The translations under genes were made by a program, and so were the position numbers. Shown piece by piece: positions 1 to 7,775 of a DNA stretch of 64,000 nt. How positions within the stretch are numbered: position 1 is the first letter of the stretch; each line of letters opens with the position of its first letter. The notes under the pieces were generated by a model. That model worked only from the letters and a program-made list of their open reading frames with translations. It was not told where the DNA came from and ran no database searches. Source of the stretch: Bordetella genomosp. 4 (GTDB lineage: Bacteria; Pseudomonadota; Gammaproteobacteria; Burkholderiales; Burkholderiaceae_B); contig NZ_NEVQ01000012.1 in assembly GCF_002261185.1 (NCBI RefSeq), positions 186,001 through 250,000 of the forward strand. Direction: 5' to 3'.

Positions 1-2
1 CC

Positions 3-323
3 CATTTCCCCGATCGCGCGCAGCGCGTGCTGCACCGTATCGAGGACATGCGCAATGGCCGCCGCAACGACCCTCAATTTGGCACGCGGATGCGGGGCAC
101 GGGCCTATGGGCCAATTTGCTGCGTCAGCGTTTCAACCTGGCCGTACGCAAACTGGGCCTGAATACCACTCGCCCCCAATTGGTCACGCATTTGTTCCAA
201 GCGCCCAGGGCAGTCAGCCCGGCGTCCTCTGCCTCGGCTGCCTCAGTGGCAGGGCAGAGTTCATCCCGGCAATCGAGATCCTCGTCGCCGCTTTCGTCTT
301 CACCGCAGTTAGCGCTGTTCTAA
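3..323 (+). CDS. Radical SAM protein, PA0069-like family (3' end only)
   Basis: The reading frame is already open at the left edge of the window, so only the C-terminal ~106 residues are visible; the iron-sulfur CxxxCxxC part lies outside. The segment with RVLHRIEDMRNGR, FGTRMRGTG and WANLLRQRF matches, from memory, the C-terminus of the PA0069/Rv2578c-like radical SAM family, in which a tail rich in Arg and Leu follows the TIM barrel. The last ~35 residues are a Ser/Ala-rich low-complexity tail. The substrate of this family is not known to me. A small gene starts 12 bases downstream in the same direction and may be co-transcribed. Confidence 0.7.
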   Translation, partial: HFPDRAQRVLHRIEDMRNGRRNDPQFGTRMRGTGLWANLLRQRFNLAVRKLGLNTTRPQLVTHLFQAPRAVSPASSASAASVAGQSSSRQSRSSSPLSSSPQLALF

Positions 324-335
324 CCGGAGCCTTTC

Positions 336-824
336 ATGTCCACTGCCACGCTTGCTTCCGATACCGTTGTTTCTCTGCCTTCCCGGCTGCCGACCTGGGT
401 ACCACGCATTCTGGCGCGAGCTGCGGCCGGCGTGCTGCGTCAGCCTGCCAAATGGCCTTTTTCTTCTGGTTTGTCCCAGGGGCGCCATCGCGCCTTGGCG
501 CCGGCTGCACAGTCGGATGTCATCGGCGCTTCCGCCGTGGTCCAGCCAGTAGAGGCGCCGGCCGTCGAGGTCCAGCCGGTTGTTCAGCCGACGCCCGCGG
601 CTCGGATTCCACAGCCTATCGTCGGTGCTGCCCACGCGCATGTATCCGCCGCCGCTCTGTCAATGGATACGATGGCCGCGCACAGCCAGTCCATGGGCAC
701 GGCCAGCCGAGCCTTGAGCCAGGGCGTGACCATGCGCCAAATGGTGGGCGATGTCTTGTTGGTCGCAATATGGGGGGCGCTGATTCCCGGGGTGATGTGG
801 CTCGGGGCGGCAGCGGGGTTTTAA
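336..824 (+). CDS. Hypothetical protein, Ala/Pro/Val-rich with C-terminal membrane segment
   Basis: I do not recognise this 162-residue protein. The start is supported by a GGAG ribosome site seven bases before the ATG. Residues ~1-55 are basic and contain a short amphipathic stretch, residues ~55-100 are a Pro/Ala/Val/Gln low-complexity linker, and the last ~25 residues (from GDVLLVAIWGAL to the end) form one hydrophobic segment that would anchor the protein in the inner membrane with almost nothing after it. It follows the radical SAM gene by 12 bases and converges with the EamA transporter gene. Function unknown; the tail-anchored layout is the only firm structural clue. Confidence 0.6.
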   Translation: MSTATLASDTVVSLPSRLPTWVPRILARAAAGVLRQPAKWPFSSGLSQGRHRALAPAAQSDVIGASAVVQPVEAPAVEVQPVVQPTPAARIPQPIVGAAHAHVSAAALSMDTMAAHSQSMGTASRALSQGVTMRQMVGDVLLVAIWGALIPGVMWLGAAAGF

Positions 825-924
825 GCCTGTTTTCCCGTGGACAGAAGCCTCCTCGCATAGCAGCACCGTCCGCCTGTATACGGCCAAATCACGCCTGTGC
901 GGCAGCGGCCGTCCGAAAGCCTAT

Positions 925-1797
925 TTAGCTGGACCCGAGCAGGACTACCCCGGCCAGAATAGCCAGGCATCCCAGTAGCCGTCCGACGCCGACCTTTTCC
1001 CGCAGGAGAAACATGCCGGCGAGGGTGCCCAGCATCATCGACATTTCCCGGGCGGGGGCGACCAGGCTCAACGGTGCGCCGTTGCGCAGGGCATAGAGCA
1101 CCAGGATATAGCCCAGAGGCGACAGCAGGCCGACGGCCCAGGCCAGACGCCAATATCCCCGCATGGCTTGCCAGTTTTCCGCGCGGCGCTTCATGACGTG
1201 CGGCGCCATCATGACGGTACGCGTAGCACACGTGAACCAGTCAAAGAGCACCGGCATGATCAGCAACACCTTGACGCCGTAGGCGTCCACGACGGTGTAT
1301 GTCGCGATGAACAGGCCGATCACGATGCCCCAGCGCACGCCCAGCCACGCCTGAGGTTGGCGGAATAGCGACAGTCTGCCTTGCGTAGCAATCAGCAGCA
1401 CGCCGCCGACGACGCATAGCATGCCGATGATCCCTGTCGTCGTTGCGGGCTCGCCCAATAGTAAAAATGCGCCCGCGGTAGACAGCAGCGGGCCAGTACC
1501 GCGGGCAATGGGATATACCACCGACAGATCTGCGACCTGATAACCGCGTTGCAGACACAGGCTATAACCCAGGTGCAGGGCGCTGGATGCGAGGATGCAC
1601 GCAATGACGGGCCAGCTCCAGACCATCCCTTCGTGCAGCAGGATCCAGATTACCCAGGGCGCATATAGCAGCGTGGCGCACAGCCCATAGGCAAAGACAA
1701 AGACCGGGCCCACCATGGCGGCCCGTTTGGCCAATAGATTCCACGAGGCGTGAGCCATGGCCGCCAAAACAACCAATATCAGGGACGCGTAAGACAT
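925..1797 (-). CDS. EamA/DMT superfamily transporter
   Basis: A 290-residue integral membrane protein with about ten hydrophobic segments arranged as two EamA repeats (roughly residues 5-135 and 150-288), the usual length for drug/metabolite transporters. The N-terminal repeat holds the family-like HASWNLLAKRA segment, and the second ends in LLREKVGVGRLLG. Such proteins export or exchange small metabolites across the inner membrane; the substrate cannot be read from sequence. The gene is transcribed divergently from rplS with ~260 bases between the two start codons, and there is no clear Shine-Dalgarno site before the ATG. Confidence 0.8.
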   Translation of the reverse strand: MSYASLILVVLAAMAHASWNLLAKRAAMVGPVFVFAYGLCATLLYAPWVIWILLHEGMVWSWPVIACILASSALHLGYSLCLQRGYQVADLSVVYPIARGTGPLLSTAGAFLLLGEPATTTGIIGMLCVVGGVLLIATQGRLSLFRQPQAWLGVRWGIVIGLFIATYTVVDAYGVKVLLIMPVLFDWFTCATRTVMMAPHVMKRRAENWQAMRGYWRLAWAVGLLSPLGYILVLYALRNGAPLSLVAPAREMSMMLGTLAGMFLLREKVGVGRLLGCLAILAGVVLLGSS

Positions 1798-1946
1798 GGG
1801 TGCAGCAGTTGCCGTCTATGACAGAAATATGACATTTCGATGTGCAAGGGTACTGCTAAAACCGGCCAAAAAGGGGACGGTGTCGCACAAAGCATGGGAT
1901 TTCTGTCCGCGTGCAGGTGGTATGTACGTAAAGTCTTGATTTGATG

Positions 1947-2060
1947 TAGAATGCTGGGTTTACCACAAACCTCATCCTCTGCTTGCGTACAGCAAAGGTC
2001 CCGGCCCTGGCCGGCGCCCCACGCAAAAACAGCGCAAGGCACGATGATCTCGGAGTTCTC
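1947..2060 (+). promoter_or_regulatory. Candidate rplS promoter and 5' leader
   Basis: A TAGAAT hexamer at 1947-1952 is a plausible -10 box, but no good -35 lies 16-18 bases upstream. The ~105-base leader that would result contains a small GC hairpin (CCGGCC, CT loop, GGCCGG at 2001-2014). Since rplS lacks its usual upstream partners here, it needs its own promoter, and this is the most likely site. Weak evidence. Confidence 0.3.
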
Positions 2061-2441
2061 ATGAACCTCATCGCTATCCTGGAACAGGAAGAAATCAAGC
2101 GCCTGACCGGCGACAAGACCATGCCCGAATTCGCCCCTGGCGATACCGTGGTGGTCAGCGTCAACGTCGTTGAAGGCACCCGCAAGCGTGTGCAGGCCTA
2201 CGAAGGCGTCGTGATTGCCAAGCGCAACCGCGGCCTGAATTCGTCCTTCATCGTGCGCAAGATCTCGTCGGGCGAAGCCGTCGAGCGTACGTTCCAACTG
2301 TATTCCCCGCAAATCGCCGGCATCGAAGTCAAGCGCCGCGGTGATGTGCGTCGTGCCAAGCTGTACTACCTGCGCAACCGTTCGGGCAAGTCGGCTCGTA
2401 TCAAAGAAAAGCTGGTCATCAAGCAAGCCAAATCGGCTTGA
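2061..2441 (+). CDS. rplS: 50S ribosomal protein L19
   Basis: L19 sits at the 30S-50S interface and contributes to the structure of the A site. The 126-residue product begins [15 protein letters not shown] and carries the family core [20 protein letters not shown] and [16 protein letters not shown], with a basic C-terminus. An in-frame upstream start would add 26 residues with no family similarity, so the ATG at 2061 was chosen. In most proteobacteria rplS closes the rpsP-rimM-trmD-rplS operon; here those genes are not upstream, and a divergent EamA transporter gene is. A strong terminator hairpin follows at 2503-2531. Confidence 0.97.
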   Translation: MNLIAILEQEEIKRLTGDKTMPEFAPGDTVVVSVNVVEGTRKRVQAYEGVVIAKRNRGLNSSFIVRKISSGEAVERTFQLYSPQIAGIEVKRRGDVRRAKLYYLRNRSGKSARIKEKLVIKQAKSA

Positions 2442-2502
2442 TTGGTCTCGGTGTGATGCCCGCCCAGGCAGGATCACACCGCGCTTCCCGGCGATCCGGG
2501 TT

Positions 2503-2531
2503 AAAAAGGCACCTATCAAGGTGCCTTTTTT
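2503..2531 (+). terminator. Rho-independent terminator after rplS
   Basis: An A-run followed by GGCACC, a six-base TATCAA loop and GGTGCC followed by six Ts form a textbook intrinsic terminator of about 11 base pairs including the A/T part. It lies 62 bases past the rplS stop and 17 bases before the NUDIX gene start. The T-run and A-run are symmetric, so it could also stop transcription in the other direction. Confidence 0.9.
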
Positions 2532-2547
2532 AACGTTTGCTGCAGGT

Positions 2548-3297
2548 ATGCCCGACCCTTCGTCCCGTCCTCGCCGGCCTCCCGCCGTCGTGCAATTTGA
2601 TCCCGCCGCTCAACCTTGGCAGCCCGCCGATGCGGGGCTGACTGCGATCGCGCCAGATTTGCTGGTTCCCCAGCGACTACGTGGGGTGCTGAGCCACGCA
2701 GGGCCGTGGCCCCAAGACCCGCTAGGTTCGACCGAATACCGCCATCCCGGACGCGAGGGGGCTCCTGTATTGGCAGCGGTCTTGATCCCCATGGTCGTTC
2801 GTCCCGAGGGGGTGAGCATCATGCTGACGCAGCGCACGGCACACTTGTACGATCACGCCGGCCAGATCAGCTTTCCGGGAGGGCGCGTGGAAACCTCGGA
2901 TGCCTCGCCCATCGCGACGGCACTGCGCGAGGCCGAAGAGGAAACCGGTCTGTCTGCCGAGTATGTCGACGTGCTGGGTTCGATGCCCGCTTATTTGACG
3001 TCGACGGGGTTTTCCATCACCCCGGTGTTGTCGCTGGTGCGCCCCGGTTTCACGCTGAAGCCCGATGTCTTCGAAGTCGCCGAGATATTCGAGGTGCCGC
3101 TGACATTTTTGACGGACCCTGCGAACCACCGCCTCTACCGGGGGCCATTGCCCGACGGGCGGGAAAGGCTGTATTACGCCATGCCTTGGCATCAGTACTT
3201 TATTTGGGGCGCCACTGCGGGCATGTTGCGCAATCTGTATCACATGCTGCGTCATGGATTGACGACTGATATAGGTGGGGCCTCAATCGGGCGGTGA
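2548..3297 (+). CDS. NUDIX hydrolase, coenzyme A pyrophosphatase (NudL-like)
   Basis: Hydrolyses CoA or acyl-CoA to 3',5'-ADP and phosphopantetheine in the NudL branch of the NUDIX family. The NUDIX box is clear: GGRVE, then ALREAEEETGL, with the acidic metal-binding Glu residues in REAEEE. Just before it, LTQRTAHLYDHAGQISFPGG is the signature of the CoA pyrophosphatase subgroup. Product 249 residues, longer than the ~190 typical of NudL because of an N-terminal ~60-residue extension rich in Pro. The start at 2548 follows the rplS terminator; the open frame continues upstream through rplS, but that part is only overlap. Converges with rsgA, 26 bases apart. Confidence 0.85.
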   Translation: MPDPSSRPRRPPAVVQFDPAAQPWQPADAGLTAIAPDLLVPQRLRGVLSHAGPWPQDPLGSTEYRHPGREGAPVLAAVLIPMVVRPEGVSIMLTQRTAHLYDHAGQISFPGGRVETSDASPIATALREAEEETGLSAEYVDVLGSMPAYLTSTGFSITPVLSLVRPGFTLKPDVFEVAEIFEVPLTFLTDPANHRLYRGPLPDGRERLYYAMPWHQYFIWGATAGMLRNLYHMLRHGLTTDIGGASIGR

Positions 3298-3323
3298 CCG
3301 TACAGGCCGCCTTTCCAAGCAGG

Positions 3324-4235
3324 TCAGTAACGCTGCTGCGCGGCCTCGCTTTCTTCGAGAATGCGCCGATACAGGGCATAACGTCCCGCATCGATCTCCC
3401 CAGCCTGTAGCGCCGCCACGACGCCGCAGCCCGGCTCGTGCCGGTGCGTGCAGTTATAAAAGCGGCAGCGTTCAATATGCGCGGTGAATTCCGGAAAACC
3501 TCGCAAGATATCGTCGCCCGACAGATGCTGTAAGCCGAACGCTTGAAATCCCGGGGAATCGATCAGATCGCCGCCCGGCGCAGGCAAGTGATACAGGCGC
3601 GTACTGGTGGTTGTGTGTCGGCCCATGTCCAATGCCGACGAGTGTTCTCGTGTCGCCGCGTCGGCATCGGGCACCAGTGCATTAAGCAGCGTCGATTTGC
3701 CCATGCCGCTTTGGCCCAGCAGCAGTGTGGTTTTGCCGGCCAGCTTATCCGCCAGCGCGGCATGTACTGAGGGTCGATCGTGAGCGCTGAGTTCGATGAT
3801 GGGAACCCCTAAGGCCCGCACGGATGCCAGCCGTGCGCGGGCCTCGGCGACACCGGCTTCCAGATCGACCTTGTTCAGAATGATCAGCGGCTCGATCCCG
3901 GCGCTCCAGGCGCCCGCCAAGGCGCGCCCCGCCAGATCGTCCGAAAAGGTCGGTTCGACCGCGACCACGATCAGCAATTGGTCGACATTCGCCGCAAACT
4001 GCTTGGAACGCATTTCGTCCGAGCGGAATAGCAGATTGCTGCGCGGCAAAATCGCATCGATCGCACCTTCGTCGCGCCCTTGAGGGGCGACGCGTACCCG
4101 ATCACCCACGGCAGCGCCCGCTTTTTTTCCGCGAGGAAAGCAATGACGTTGAGATCCGTCGGGGAATTCCACCACATAGTGGCGGCCGTGCGCCGCAATA
4201 ATACGGCCCTCTAATGGCTGGCTGCTGGCGCTCAT
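3324..4235 (-). CDS. rsgA: Ribosome small-subunit biogenesis GTPase RsgA
   Basis: RsgA is a circularly permuted GTPase that binds the 30S subunit late in maturation and releases the assembly factor RbfA. The 303-residue protein shows the expected order: OB fold (residues ~1-70), G4 NKVD (121-124), G1 GQSGMGKST (174-182), G3 DSPGF (226-230), then a zinc-binding C257-x4-C262-x-H264-x5-C270 cluster. Its ATG overlaps the stop codon of the upstream M48 protease gene (ATGA), so the two are probably translationally coupled. In many betaproteobacteria rsgA, an M48 protease gene and orn sit next to each other, as here. Confidence 0.96.
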   Translation of the reverse strand: MSASSQPLEGRIIAAHGRHYVVEFPDGSQRHCFPRGKKAGAAVGDRVRVAPQGRDEGAIDAILPRSNLLFRSDEMRSKQFAANVDQLLIVVAVEPTFSDDLAGRALAGAWSAGIEPLIILNKVDLEAGVAEARARLASVRALGVPIIELSAHDRPSVHAALADKLAGKTTLLLGQSGMGKSTLLNALVPDADAATREHSSALDMGRHTTTSTRLYHLPAPGGDLIDSPGFQAFGLQHLSGDDILRGFPEFTAHIERCRFYNCTHRHEPGCGVVAALQAGEIDAGRYALYRRILEESEAAQQRY

Positions 4236-5491
4236 GCGTGCTGCGTCAGGTGGCGGATACGCACGGCGGCGGGCGGGTGACTATCGTAAAAGGCTGAGTG
4301 CACAGGGTCGGGAGTCAGAGTGGCGGCGTTGTCATCGTACAGTTTGACGAGCGCCGAGACGAGTTGTTCGGACGAGCTTTGGCTCACGGCATAACGGTCG
4401 GCCTCGAACTCGTCACGGCGAGAGTACCAGCTGGCGATCGGGGTCAACATAAAGGTAAACACGGGTATTACCAGGAAAAACAACAATAGCGCCATGGCAT
4501 CATTGCGGCCATTCAGGCGTGGCAGCACGCCCAGGCCCTCGTAGAACCAGGGTTGTTGCGCCAACCAGCCCAGCACCGCAAAGAACAGCAGGGCAGCGCC
4601 CAGGCTGAGTACGATGCGTTTGACGATGTGGCGTTTGGCAAAATGCCCCAGCTCATGCGCCAACACAGCCTCTATCTCGTCCGCATTCAGACGTGCCAGC
4701 AGCGTGTCGAAAAATACAATGCGGCGCGATTTGCCGAAGCCCGTGAAATACGCGTTGCCATGCGCCGAGCGGCGCGAGCCGTCCATGACGAACAGGCCAT
4801 TGAGCGCAAAACCGCAGCGCTGAGCGAGCTGTTTGATCCGGTTCGCCAGATCGGGATCGGATAGCGGCGTGAACTTGTTGAACAGCGGCGCAATGAAGGT
4901 GGGGAAAATGAACAGAAGCAGGAGGTTGAATACTGTCCACAAGCCCCACGCCCACAGCCACCATAAGCTGCCGGCACTGGCCATCAGCCACAGAATGGCG
5001 GCGGCCAGCGGGGCGCCCAATGCCAGCGACAACAGGATCCCTTTGACCAAATCCGAGGCAAACAGCCCAGGGGTCATGCGATTAAAGCCAAAACGCGCTT
5101 CGAGTTTGAATTGGCGCCACAAGGTAAAAGGCAGCCCCAGCACGCCCAGCAGCAGCACGACGCTGCCCAACAACAGCAGTTGGCGCAGCAGGTCATTCGA
5201 GGTGAACTGCGCCACTGCCAGATCGATAGCCTGCAGGCCGCCCAGCAAGGTCAGGGCCACCAGAATGCCTGCGTCGTACACTCGTTCCAGCATCCCCAGC
5301 CGCACGCGCGCCGCCGTGTAGTCCGCGGCACGCTGGTGGCTGGCCAGGCCGATACGCGGCGAGAACTCGGGCGGGACCTGGTCTCGGTGGCTGGCGACAT
5401 GGCGGATCTGGCGCATGGCCAGCCATTGGCGCACACAGAGATCGGCAACCAGAAAGGCGACAAACAGCAGGGTCAGAGTGGTCAGTGGCAC
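4232..5491 (-). CDS. M48 family membrane metalloprotease (Ste24/CAAX protease type)
   Basis: A 419-residue zinc protease of the inner membrane. The zinc site HELGH is at residues 279-283, and the third ligand is in RRDEFEADRYAV about 75 residues later. At least five hydrophobic segments precede the catalytic helix and two follow it, as in Ste24p-type peptidases, and a Peptidase_M48_N-like domain (ARFGFNRMTP) lies around residues 120-140. Bacteria do not use CAAX prenylation, so the substrate is probably misfolded or surplus membrane protein; that is inference. Start is a GTG at 5491. It lies upstream of rsgA with a 4-base overlap and diverges from orn with 49 bases between starts. Confidence 0.92.
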   Translation of the reverse strand: MPLTTLTLLFVAFLVADLCVRQWLAMRQIRHVASHRDQVPPEFSPRIGLASHQRAADYTAARVRLGMLERVYDAGILVALTLLGGLQAIDLAVAQFTSNDLLRQLLLLGSVVLLLGVLGLPFTLWRQFKLEARFGFNRMTPGLFASDLVKGILLSLALGAPLAAAILWLMASAGSLWWLWAWGLWTVFNLLLLFIFPTFIAPLFNKFTPLSDPDLANRIKQLAQRCGFALNGLFVMDGSRRSAHGNAYFTGFGKSRRIVFFDTLLARLNADEIEAVLAHELGHFAKRHIVKRIVLSLGAALLFFAVLGWLAQQPWFYEGLGVLPRLNGRNDAMALLLFFLVIPVFTFMLTPIASWYSRRDEFEADRYAVSQSSSEQLVSALVKLYDDNAATLTPDPVHSAFYDSHPPAAVRIRHLTQHA

Positions 5492-5540
5492 GGAATTGGC
5501 GTTACGTATGAGAAAATGTGGTGTTTTATAGGCAAATTAT

Positions 5541-6086
5541 ATGGCTGCGAACGAAAATCGCCTGGTCTGGCTCGATATGGAGATGACCGGGCTCGACCCT
5601 AGCAAAGAGCGCATCATCGAAGTGGCCGTGGTGGTCACCGAACCGGATCTCACCATTGTGGCCGAAGGCCCCGTGCTGGTCGTGCATCAACCCGACAGTC
5701 TGCTGGATGCCATGGACAGCTGGAACAAATCCACGCACGGTAAAAGCGGCCTGATCGACAAGGTCAAGGCGTCCACCCTGAGCGAGGCTCAAGCCGAGCA
5801 AATGCTGCTGGATTTCCTGTCTCAGCACGTGCCTGCCGGGAAATCACCCCTGTGTGGCAATACCATCAGCCAGGATCGCCGCTTCATGTACGCCTATATG
5901 CCCAACCTGGAGCGTTTTTTCCACTACCGCAATCTGGATGTCAGCACCTTGAAGGAACTCGCCCGCCGGTGGGTGCCTGCGGTGTACAAGGGCTTTGAAA
6001 AGAAAAGCAAGCACGAGGCGCTGGCGGATATATACGAGTCCATCGACGAGCTGAAGTATTACCGCGAGCATTTCCTCAAAGTGTAA
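5541..6086 (+). CDS. orn: Oligoribonuclease
   Basis: Orn degrades 2-5 nt RNA, including the pGpG and linear dinucleotides from cyclic di-GMP turnover. The 181-residue length matches the family exactly. The DEDDh exonuclease residues are visible: D12 and E14 in [10 protein letters not shown], the second Asp in [15 protein letters not shown], and the C-terminal [21 protein letters not shown] helix carrying His and Asp. Divergent from the M48 protease gene. Downstream, 37 bases after the stop, begins a large branched palindrome (6124-6257). Confidence 0.97.
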   Translation: MAANENRLVWLDMEMTGLDPSKERIIEVAVVVTEPDLTIVAEGPVLVVHQPDSLLDAMDSWNKSTHGKSGLIDKVKASTLSEAQAEQMLLDFLSQHVPAGKSPLCGNTISQDRRFMYAYMPNLERFFHYRNLDVSTLKELARRWVPAVYKGFEKKSKHEALADIYESIDELKYYREHFLKV

Positions 6087-6123
6087 GAGGGCGATGATCT
6101 TCCGCGGTCATGGTTCTTTAGGC

Positions 6124-6257
6124 GCCGGCGTCCGCCGTGTAAAAGGGGCACCGGCCCTATCGCACGGACTCGCCCCATGAGCAGGGGGCTCGGTCCGCTG
6201 CGCGGACTAAATCCGTGCTCTACGGGCCGGCGCCCCTTTTACACGGCGAACGCCGGC
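6124..6257. repeat. Large branched palindrome 1: A-type arms with B-type core
   Basis: Arms of 34 nt (6124-6157 and 6224-6257) pair with two mismatches and contain GCCGTGTAAAAGGGG and its complement. The 66-nt core, read on the minus strand, is nearly identical to the core of the 41926 element and closely related to that at 6461: a GCACGGA/TCCGTGC stem enclosing two hairpins (GTCCGC with GCGGAC, GCCCC with GGGGC). The arms instead resemble those of the 41673 and 59352 elements. It lies in the 587-base gap between orn and paaX, which are convergent. No coding signal in the gap; 6258-6460 holds nothing I recognise. Confidence 0.9.
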
Positions 6258-6460
6258 TCGCGCTGTCTTCACATTACGGGTGATCCCATCGGGACGGGTA
6301 TTGGCGGTGGTGACATGGCATCTGATTGAACGGTCGTCGCGTGCCATGTACGCCGCGCAATCATGGCGAAATGCGCCACCATGACGATCGTGGTGTGCCG
6401 CACGTCACGACAGCACCCTGGCCATCAACAGCCAGCAACGACGGCCTGCCACTAGTGTGA

Positions 6461-6596
6461 GTCCCTGCCGGGGGCCGGGAAGCCTCACCGGGCCGTAGAG
6501 CGCGGATTTAGCCTCGCGCAGCGAGGCCGAGCCCCCTGCTCGTGGGGCGAGTCCGCGCGATAGGCCCGGTGAGGCTTGCCGGCACCCGGCAGGGAC
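6461..6596. repeat. Large branched palindrome 2: B type
   Basis: Arms of 34 nt at 6461-6494 and 6563-6596 begin GTCCCTGCCGGG and pair with two mismatches. The 68-nt core has the same three-way layout as its relatives but with GCGCGGA/TCCGCGC in place of GCACGGA/TCCGTGC and a GCCTCGC/GCGAGGC hairpin in place of GTCCGC/GCGGAC. Just outside the right arm, GTCTAAATAGAGA is shared with the 41926 copy. The remaining 77 bases up to the paaX stop contain a short direct repeat (AGAGACACCGAT at 6605 and 6623). Confidence 0.9.
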
Positions 6597-6673
6597 GTCT
6601 AAATAGAGACACCGATTGCAAGCCAGAGACACCGATCGTCAGCACAACCCACACCCCACCCACCATCACCCGC

Positions 6674-7606
6674 CTAGACCGCCCGTCCCCCAAACCTCGC
6701 ATACACCTCATCCGACAACGGCGTATACCGCTCGTTATCCTTGCCCGCCACAGCATCCAGATACTGTTCCGAAGCATCGAACAATTTCCAGTAGATCCTG
6801 CCGCATAACTCCCGCGCAGCGTGCCCAGGCCATTGCTCGGGCAACATAGGCACTGGCAATTGCGGATCGTGCAAGACAATGCGCCGCCACGTATGCAGCA
6901 GCAGCATCCGTGCGGCAAAGGCGTCGGCAGGCTCGGCGGGTTCGTCCAGCAGTTTGTCCAGCGGGCCCAATTGATCAGAGAAATGACGGTATTGGTCAGC
7001 CAACGCGTCCAGATTCCAGCATTGGGGCGCCAGGCTCGCGATGGGCAGCCCGCCCGCGCCCGCGAGGTCACGTCCCGCCAGCACCAGCGCCTTGTCAGGA
7101 ATGCCGAGTTTTTCCAGGATTTCGTGCGCCGTATGCGCGTCCGCCTGCGGGTGGGCGAACAGCCCTGGCGCAATCATGGCAAAGCCCTCCCACGTCAATT
7201 CGCGGCGCAGTTCGAGGCGCTCGGACAGAGCGTTGTTGCCCAAGCGGGGCAGGGCGACGAGCGTCCAGTCGCCATTCCACTGGGCGGAGGGGCCATCGTA
7301 GATGCGTTGCGAAGCGTGCGCGGTGCGGCGGCGGCCGAGCTCGGATAGCTGATACAGGCTGCGCCGTCCATGGCGCTCAGCCTGCAGCCAGCCTTGGGCA
7401 ACGAGGCGGAATACGCTGGTGCGCAGCAAACGCTCGTTGATGCCCAGGGGTTCGAGCAGCTCGATGATGCCTCCCAGCCAGATGGCGCCGCCGTGGCACG
7501 CCAGTGCATCGCCCAGCAGGCTGACGCACAGCGATTTCGCGCGAGGCGGGTCGTCTTTGAGCAGTCGGGCGACGTAGCGGCCGAGGGAAGAAGGGGTGTT
7601 TGCCAT
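6674..7606 (-). CDS. paaX: Phenylacetic acid degradation repressor PaaX
   Basis: PaaX is the phenylacetyl-CoA-responsive repressor of the paa catabolic operon. The 310-residue protein matches the family's length. The N-terminal ~100 residues contain the winged-helix part (LGGIIELLEPLGINERLLRTSVFRLVAQGWLQ, of which RTSVFRLVAQGWL is the recognition region), followed by a basic wing (ERHGRRSLYQLSELGRRR) and a large C-terminal effector domain. It is transcribed divergently from paaA with 169 bases between starts, the normal arrangement for autoregulated control of the catabolic genes. Confidence 0.94.
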   Translation of the reverse strand: MANTPSSLGRYVARLLKDDPPRAKSLCVSLLGDALACHGGAIWLGGIIELLEPLGINERLLRTSVFRLVAQGWLQAERHGRRSLYQLSELGRRRTAHASQRIYDGPSAQWNGDWTLVALPRLGNNALSERLELRRELTWEGFAMIAPGLFAHPQADAHTAHEILEKLGIPDKALVLAGRDLAGAGGLPIASLAPQCWNLDALADQYRHFSDQLGPLDKLLDEPAEPADAFAARMLLLHTWRRIVLHDPQLPVPMLPEQWPGHAARELCGRIYWKLFDASEQYLDAVAGKDNERYTPLSDEVYARFGGRAV

Positions 7607-7639
7607 CGAAATCCAGGCCGGATATCAGGATGCTGGACA

Positions 7640-7702
7640 TGATACACATTTTTGATGTGATACAAGAATTTCTTTGACAATTGATTTTGTGTATTAAATA
7701 AT
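7640..7702. promoter_or_regulatory. paaX-paaA intergenic promoter and candidate PaaX operator
   Basis: Two direct TGATACA repeats (7640-7646 and 7658-7664) and a dyad ATACACA/TGTGTAT (7642-7648 and 7688-7694) flank a TTGACA -35-like box at 7674-7679. An AT-rich TATTAAATAA stretch downstream would hold the -10 of the paaA promoter, though spacing is not ideal. The E. coli PaaX operator also contains a TGATTC-type half site, so these repeats are the likeliest PaaX targets. This is inference from position and symmetry. Confidence 0.5.
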
Positions 7703-7775
7703 CGTCCTTAAGCTGAGTCAGATAAACGATCGGTGTGAGCGCCTGCAGGCGCATGCGGCCGTACAGGAGACGAAC

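Noticed and set aside
6124-6596. CRISPR array
   Set aside because: The repeats are long palindromes in different sequence types, not short direct repeats with regular spacers, and there are no cas genes.
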